From assembly GCF_900188405.1 (NCBI RefSeq), contig NZ_FZOF01000008.1:310001-374000 (forward strand): 64,000 nt of DNA. The letters run 5' to 3'. A program made the translations under genes and the position numbers. The DNA comes from Actinacidiphila glaucinigra. Its GTDB lineage: Bacteria; Actinomycetota; Actinomycetes; Streptomycetales; Streptomycetaceae. Position 1 is the first letter of the stretch, and the number at the start of each line of letters is the position of its first letter. Shown piece by piece: positions 59,428 through 64,000 of the stretch. The notes beneath the pieces were generated by a model. That model had not been told where the DNA came from. It saw nothing but the letters and a program-made list of their open reading frames with translations, and searched no databases.

Positions 59428-59461
59428 CTCACTTGTTCGATTGAGGGGTTACCCTGGAGCC

Positions 59462-60091
59462 ATGACCGCACCGCTCCAGGGATCGCTCTTCGACCAGACC
59501 GACGAGTTGCTGCTCGGTCCGCTGGACGGCCTCCGGCGGACCGGGCTCGGCAGCGGGGCGTGGCTCGACCTGCTGCCCGGGTGGCTGCGGGGGGCGGACG
59601 CCCTGTTCGGGGAGCTGGCGGGCTCGGTGCCGTGGCGGGCGGAACGCCGCCGGATGTACGAGCGGGAGGTCGACGTGCCCCGGCTGCTGTCCTTCTACGG
59701 GGAGGGCGATCCGCTGCCGCACCCCGTCCTCGACGAGGCCCGCGCCGCCCTCGACGCCCACTACGCCGACGAGCTCGGCGAGCCCTTCGTCACGGCGGGG
59801 CTCTGCTTCTACCGGGACGGCCGGGACAGCGTCGCCTGGCACGGTGACCGGACGGGGCGGTCGGCGACCCAGGACACGATGGTGGCGATCCTGTCCGTCG
59901 GCGACCCGCGCGACCTGGCGCTGCGGCCCCGCGGCGGGGGCGCGGCCTCGATGCGGCTGCCGCTGGGACACGGCGACCTCGTGGTGATGGGCGGCTCCTG
60001 CCAGCGGACGTGGGAGCACGCGATCCCCAAGAGCACTCGCGCCGTGGGGCCGCGGATCAGCATCCAGTTCCGCACGCGCGGCGTCCGCTGA
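59462..60091 (+). CDS. AlkB-like 2-oxoglutarate/Fe(II) dioxygenase
   Basis: 209 residues, double-stranded beta-helix. Iron ligands: His and Asp in VAWHGDRTGR and the distal His in WEHAIPK; 2-oxoglutarate arginines in PRISIQFR. AlkB proteins demethylate alkylated nucleic-acid bases. It follows the sigma factor gene by 34 bp and may be under its promoter. Start ATG 59462. Confidence 0.9.
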   Translation: MTAPLQGSLFDQTDELLLGPLDGLRRTGLGSGAWLDLLPGWLRGADALFGELAGSVPWRAERRRMYEREVDVPRLLSFYGEGDPLPHPVLDEARAALDAHYADELGEPFVTAGLCFYRDGRDSVAWHGDRTGRSATQDTMVAILSVGDPRDLALRPRGGGAASMRLPLGHGDLVVMGGSCQRTWEHAIPKSTRAVGPRISIQFRTRGVR

Positions 60092-60203
60092 ACCCGCTCC
60101 ATTGGGGGAACGGCCCCGTCCCCGTACAACCATTCGCACGCGAGCGCGAGTCAACGTGTGCGAGGGCCCGGCGACGGGCCGACGGGGAGGACGGGGAGGG
60201 GCC

Positions 60204-61142
60204 ATGGAACGGGGACGGACGGCGCGGCGCGCCGGGAGAGCTGCGGCGGCCGCGGTCGTGGTGGGCACGGTCGTGCCGACCGCCGTCGTGGGGACGGGTG
60301 CGGGGAGCGCCGCGGCGGCGGCACCGGCGGTGGTGTGCACCTCGGGCAAGGCGGGGCTGGCGGCGAAGCTGAGCGCGGACATCACCGGCGCGCTGCGCGG
60401 GAGGACGGCGACGGTGGCCCTGTCGCTGCGGGACCGCAGGACGAAGACGGTGTGCACGCTCCGCGCGGACCAGCGGTTCGACTCGGCGAGCACCGTGAAG
60501 GTGACGGTGCTGGCCACCCTGCTGTGGGACAACAAGAAGCACAACCGCTATCTGACCGCGCGTGAGGTCAAGCTGGCCACGGCGATGATCACCAAGTCGG
60601 ACAACGCCGCGACCACGCAGCTCTGGCGGCAGCTGGGGGTGGCCAAGGTGAAGGGCTTCCTGAAGGCCGCGGGGATGACCCGCACCGTGCCGGGGAGCAA
60701 CGGCTACTGGGGGCTGACGCAGATCACGGCCAAGGACGAGCAGCGGCTGCTCGACCTGGTGACGGCGAAGAACTCGGTGCTGAGCGACAACTCCCGGGCA
60801 TACATCCTGAAGTTGATGAACAAGGTGGTCACCGCGCAGCGCTGGGGCACGCCCGCGGGCGCCCCGCGGGGCGTGACGGTCCACGTGAAGAACGGCTGGC
60901 TGCCGCGCGCCACCCACGGCTGGCGGGTGCACAGCCTCGGCGCGTTCACCGGCTCGGGGCACGACTACTCCCTCACGGTGCTGACCCACGACAACCGGAC
61001 CATGAACGCCGGGGTCGCCACGATCGAGGCGGTCGCCCGCGTGGTCCACCGGGACCTCAACCCGGCCGCCACCGCCGCCGGGACGCAGTCGACGACGCGT
61101 ACGCCGCAGGAGGCGATCCCCGCCGTACCGCCGGGGACGTAG
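60204..61142 (+). CDS. Secreted beta-lactamase-fold serine hydrolase
   Basis: 312 residues with a Tat/Sec-like signal peptide (twin Arg-rich start, hydrophobic AAAAVVVGTVVPTAVVG, cut near residue 38). The fold markers are S-T-V-K (SxxK) near residue 95, SDNAA and, where KTG is normal, KNGW. It is therefore class A beta-lactamase-like but may act on peptidoglycan or another ester/amide rather than antibiotics. GGGGAGGGG before ATG 60204. Confidence 0.83.
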   Translation: MERGRTARRAGRAAAAAVVVGTVVPTAVVGTGAGSAAAAAPAVVCTSGKAGLAAKLSADITGALRGRTATVALSLRDRRTKTVCTLRADQRFDSASTVKVTVLATLLWDNKKHNRYLTAREVKLATAMITKSDNAATTQLWRQLGVAKVKGFLKAAGMTRTVPGSNGYWGLTQITAKDEQRLLDLVTAKNSVLSDNSRAYILKLMNKVVTAQRWGTPAGAPRGVTVHVKNGWLPRATHGWRVHSLGAFTGSGHDYSLTVLTHDNRTMNAGVATIEAVARVVHRDLNPAATAAGTQSTTRTPQEAIPAVPPGT

Positions 61143-61160
61143 CGGACCGGTTCCGACGAC

Positions 61161-61192
61161 CCGGCGGGCGCCCTCACGGGGGCGCCCGCCGG
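61161..61192 (+). terminator. Terminator after the beta-lactamase-fold gene
   Basis: CCGGCGGGCGCCC - TCACGG - GGGCGCCCGCCGG: a perfect 13-bp stem with a 6-nt loop, 18 nt after the stop. Confidence 0.85.
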
Positions 61193-61497
61193 TGTTCCCG
61201 GGGGCGGTTACCGGACAGGTGTAGTCCTCACCCGATGTGCCCGGCCCGTCGCGCAGCGCGGCGGGAGCCCTTCCACGGAGCGGAATGAAAGGTTCCATCC
61301 GAGGAATCGGGATGTCTTGTGAGACGGCTGTGGAGACCGGAATGCCGCCTTGCCGCTCACCAAACGGCCTCGGAATACTCGACGGCGTTGCTTGGCGTGG
61401 ACACGCATTCTTTTCGGGATGTGGCGCCTGGGACCGCAAATTCCTCCGGGTCGGCGGCAGTTGAGCCGACCCATCCCCCCACACGGAGGTACAGGAC
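61193..61497 (+). promoter_or_regulatory. Protease promoter region with a palindrome at 61448-61472
   Basis: No gene is seen. GGGTCGGC - 9 nt - GCCGACCC ends 25 bp before the protease start and overlaps the expected leader, so it may be an operator or a 5' mRNA hairpin. Confidence 0.5.
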
Positions 61498-62586
61498 TTG
61501 AAGCATCGTCGAATATCCGGGCGGAAGGCCGTACTCGCGGGCGGCGGCGCGACGGCCGTGCTGGCGGCACTGATCGTGCTGCCGCACGCCAACGCCGCGC
61601 CGGGCCCGGCACCCGCCCCCCGGAGCCTCACGCCCGCGGCCGCGGTGACGCTGGCCGCGCACCTCACCTCGGAACTGGACGCCGAGGACACCGCGGGGTC
61701 GTACTACGACGCCGGGAGCGACCGGCTCGTCGTCAACGTGCTCGGCGCCGAGGCCGCCGACACCGTCCGCGCGGCGGGCGCCGTGCCGAGGACGGTCGCC
61801 CACACCATGGCCGAACTGCGCGCCGCCACAAGGACCCTGGGGCTTCAGGCCCGCATTCCCGGCACCGCCTGGTCGGTCGACCCGCGGACCAACCAGGTGG
61901 TCGTGACGGCCGACCGGACGGTGTCGGCGGCCGGGATGGACCGGCTGGACGAGGCGGTGGACGGCCTCGGCGCCGGTACGGCCCGCGTTCAGAAGTCGAA
62001 GGGCGAGTTCAAGCCCTTCATCGCCGGCGGTGACGCCATCTTCGGCTCCGGCGCCCGCTGTTCGCTGGGCTTCAACGTCGTCAAGGACGGGCAGCCGTAC
62101 TTCCTCACCGCCGGCCACTGCGGCGTGGACATCAAGAGCTGGTCGGACAGCTCCGGCGGCCGGGAGATCGGCTCCGTCGAGGCCGCGACGTTCCCCGGCC
62201 ACGACTACGCGCTGGTCAAGTACACCGGCAGCGATGTCGACCACCCGAGCGCGGTCGACCTGTACAACGGCTCGGCGCAGGAGATCACCTCGGCGGCGAC
62301 CCCGGCCGTCGGCCAGGCCGTGCAGCGCAGCGGCAGCACCACGCAGGTGCACGACGGCACGGTCACCGGGCTCGACGCGACCGTCAACTACCAGGAGGGC
62401 TCGGTCTCCGGACTGATCCAGACCGACGTCTGCGCCGAGCCCGGCGACAGCGGCGGCGCCCTCTTCTCCGGCGCCACCGCCCTCGGCCTGACCTCGGGCG
62501 GCAGCGGTGACTGCACCGGCGGCGGGGAGACGTTCTTCCAGCCGGTGACGGACGCGCTCGAGGTGTACGGGGCCGAGATCGGCTGA
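61498..62586 (+). CDS. Streptogrisin-like secreted S1 serine protease
   Basis: 362-residue preproenzyme: signal peptide (residues ~1-34, ending NANA), a propeptide to about residue 175, and a chymotrypsin-like domain with His in LTAGHCG, Asp in HDYALVKY and Ser in PGDSGGALFSG; cysteine pairs flank His and Ser as in streptogrisins. The TTG start at 61498 has GGAGG 9 nt before it. Confidence 0.92.
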   Translation: MKHRRISGRKAVLAGGGATAVLAALIVLPHANAAPGPAPAPRSLTPAAAVTLAAHLTSELDAEDTAGSYYDAGSDRLVVNVLGAEAADTVRAAGAVPRTVAHTMAELRAATRTLGLQARIPGTAWSVDPRTNQVVVTADRTVSAAGMDRLDEAVDGLGAGTARVQKSKGEFKPFIAGGDAIFGSGARCSLGFNVVKDGQPYFLTAGHCGVDIKSWSDSSGGREIGSVEAATFPGHDYALVKYTGSDVDHPSAVDLYNGSAQEITSAATPAVGQAVQRSGSTTQVHDGTVTGLDATVNYQEGSVSGLIQTDVCAEPGDSGGALFSGATALGLTSGGSGDCTGGGETFFQPVTDALEVYGAEIG

Positions 62587-62610
62587 CCCCGCACCGCGCC
62601 TCGGCCGGCC

Positions 62611-62661
62611 GGCGGCGCCGGACGCCCCTCCCCGGGACCGGGAGGGGGGTCCGGCGCCGCC
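62611..62661. terminator. Bidirectional terminator between protease and thioesterase genes
   Basis: GGCGGCGCCGGAC plus CCCTCCC pair with GGGAGGG and GTCCGGCGCCGCC, one mismatch in a 22-bp stem, between two convergent genes. Confidence 0.8.
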
Positions 62662-62713
62662 GCCGTCCGTGTGGGGACGGGCACGAACGGGCACGGACGG
62701 GCCGGACGGGCGG

Positions 62714-63550
62714 TCAGCCCTGGTGGCCGGGGCGGAAGTCGCGTACGGCGCGCGCCTGCCGGGCCAGGGCGAGCAGCCGTCCGTCCTCGGTCCACAGGGC
62801 GCTGTCCTCGACGGCCCAGCCGCCGCCCGCGTGCTCGGTGCGGCTGCGGACGAGGGCCCAGCCCTCGGCGGGCGCGGCGTCCAGGACGTCGGTGAAGTGC
62901 ACGGTCAGTTCGGCCGTCGGTACCGGGCGGGGCTCGGTCCACACGGCGAACAGCGCGGGCGGCAGGGCGTCGGCGAGGACGACCAGCGCCTGCGGGTCCA
63001 GCGGCCGGCCGTCGGCGAAGCGCATCCAGGCGGTGAGTTCGGCCCGCGCACCGCCGGCCAGGGGGCGTGCGTCGTCGGCCGGGCGGATCTCCAGGTGGGC
63101 GGCGAACGCCGCCAGCGAGCGCGGCAGGGTGAGCGGCGGACAGGCCTCGGGACCGGGGACGACGGGCGCGGGCGTACCCGCGTGGCCGGGGCCGGGCTCG
63201 CTCCGCCCGAACACGGCGGCGCCGGTGAGGGCCGCGGAGTCGTCCTGCAGCGCGGTGACCGAGGACACCGACGAACGGCGGCCCTCGCGCAGGGTGGTCA
63301 CCGCGAGGCGGAGCGGGCGCTCGTCGACGGGGGCCAGGAAGTGCGCGCCGAGGGTGCGGACCGGGAGGCGCTCCCCCGTCCGCGCGGCCAGGTCGTCGCG
63401 CATGGCCGCCAGCGCGAGGGCGGCGACATGACCTCCCTGCGCCCCGTTCCACGACCACCAGGAGCGGTCGATGCGGACGGTGCCGTCGTCCGCGGGTCGC
63501 GGGGTGCCGGTGGCGTCCGCGGTTTCCGTGTCCGTGATCGAGCCGGGCAT
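62714..63550 (-). CDS. Acyl-CoA thioesterase-like (double hotdog) protein
   Basis: 278 residues with two hotdog halves: SWWSWNGAQGGHVAALALAAM (first) and AELTAWMRFADGRPLDPQALVVLADALPPALF..TAELTVHFTDVL (second), as in TesB-like/Acot8 thioesterases of actinobacteria. Substrate unknown. ATG 63550 with GGGGGCGTC upstream. Confidence 0.85.
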   Translation of the reverse strand: MPGSITDTETADATGTPRPADDGTVRIDRSWWSWNGAQGGHVAALALAAMRDDLAARTGERLPVRTLGAHFLAPVDERPLRLAVTTLREGRRSSVSSVTALQDDSAALTGAAVFGRSEPGPGHAGTPAPVVPGPEACPPLTLPRSLAAFAAHLEIRPADDARPLAGGARAELTAWMRFADGRPLDPQALVVLADALPPALFAVWTEPRPVPTAELTVHFTDVLDAAPAEGWALVRSRTEHAGGGWAVEDSALWTEDGRLLALARQARAVRDFRPGHQG

Positions 63551-63770
63551 GACGCCCCCTGGGGATGCGGGTCCGGTGTTCCCGACCCACGGTAGCCCAG
63601 TGAGTTGGATATTCAAATCGACTAGCCGGGAACCCGGGTGGCGACGTCGGGCCGGGCGCCGGCGACGGGCCCGGTCCGCGCGGTCACGTACGGCGACCGG
63701 GGACCGGGGGGCCGCAGGCGTCCGGCGCCGGGGCAGGGCCGGTTCCGGGACGCCGGAGGGGGCGGGAGGC

Positions 63771-63986
63771 TCAGTGCGGCGTCGCCCGCGAGGGGACGTC
63801 GTGGCGCTGGTGCCCGCCCGTCGCGAGCATGCGGACTTCTCCCCGGTCGCTGATCTCGGCCTGGACGATGCCCGTGTCGTCGCTGTACACCGGGTGCCCC
63901 CCGGCACCCTTGCGCTCGGTGCGCTTGACGACGACGGTGTCGCCGGAGACGGGGAAGGTCAGATCGTAGGTTTCGGCATGACTCAT
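63771..63986 (-). CDS. Small hypothetical protein (71 aa)
   Basis: Beta-rich: YDLTFPVSGDTVVVKRTERKGAGGHPVYSDDTGIVQAEISDRGEVRMLATGG, reminiscent of small SH3/KOW-like barrels. ATG 63986 follows GGAGG at 8 nt. Not recognised. Confidence 0.65.
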   Translation of the reverse strand: MSHAETYDLTFPVSGDTVVVKRTERKGAGGHPVYSDDTGIVQAEISDRGEVRMLATGGHQRHDVPSRATPH

Positions 63987-64000
63987 GAGGGGAACCTCCT

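Noticed and set aside
59428-59461. LexA/SOS box before alkB
   Set aside because: Only a GTTCG half-site is present; no partner GAAC at the right spacing.

Overview
The window is a very GC-rich actinobacterial chromosome segment, almost certainly Streptomyces. The gene order lysA-hom-thrC, thrB, rho, LCP gene, rpmE, prfA, prmC, Sua5, LMW-PTP, glyA, WecA/TagO-like, atpIBEFHAGDC, DUF2550 is the core arrangement I remember from the S. coelicolor SCO5351-SCO5387 interval (recalled, not searched). Start codons are often GTG or TTG, and many neighbouring genes overlap by 4 nt.

Region 1 (1-6.7 kb): a truncated ATP-binding protein, a STAS anti-anti-sigma protein, 3-hydroxybutyryl-CoA dehydrogenase, a PduO-type cobalamin adenosyltransferase, a small membrane protein, a NarL-type two-component pair and a DUF2550 protein. 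Region 2 (6.7-25 kb): the complete ATP synthase operon with hairpins inside it, then cell-envelope, one-carbon and translation-termination genes and rho. Region 3 (25-31.7 kb): aspartate-family amino-acid genes (thrB, thrC, hom, lysA), an arginyl-tRNA-synthetase relative that lacks its catalytic core, and a single-domain response regulator.

Region 4 (31.97-49.10 kb) is an actinomycete integrative and conjugative element (AICE) of pSAM2 type. It is inserted in the 3' end of a tRNA-Arg(CCG) gene and bounded by a 35-bp direct repeat (34 of 35 identical). Its minus-strand operon runs pra-like gene, traSA-like FtsK translocase, spread genes, a small C5 DNA methyltransferase, an HUH-type repSA, xis and int, with the last four genes overlapping by 4 nt. 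Divergent from it are a KorSA-like GntR repressor and an HTH/TPR regulator preceded by two palindromes. The distal cargo (41.5-48.9 kb) is visibly richer in A and T and mostly unrecognised. It holds a PIN-domain protein with a C-terminal array of identical 13-residue repeats encoded by exact 39-bp tandem repeats, a ScoMcrA-like HNH nuclease, an overlapping pair of unknown genes and small membrane proteins. I regard this cargo as the best candidate for an undescribed, possibly defensive, system.

Region 5 (49.1-64 kb) returns to typical chromosome: pspA with a TPM-domain membrane protein, a DUF4132 gene with an overlapping partner, a proline-rich secreted or anchored protein, an isochorismatase-family hydrolase, an iron-box-controlled DUF2470 gene, an ECF41-type sigma factor with its own consensus promoter, an AlkB-like dioxygenase, a beta-lactamase-fold secreted protein, a streptogrisin-type protease and an acyl-CoA thioesterase-like protein.
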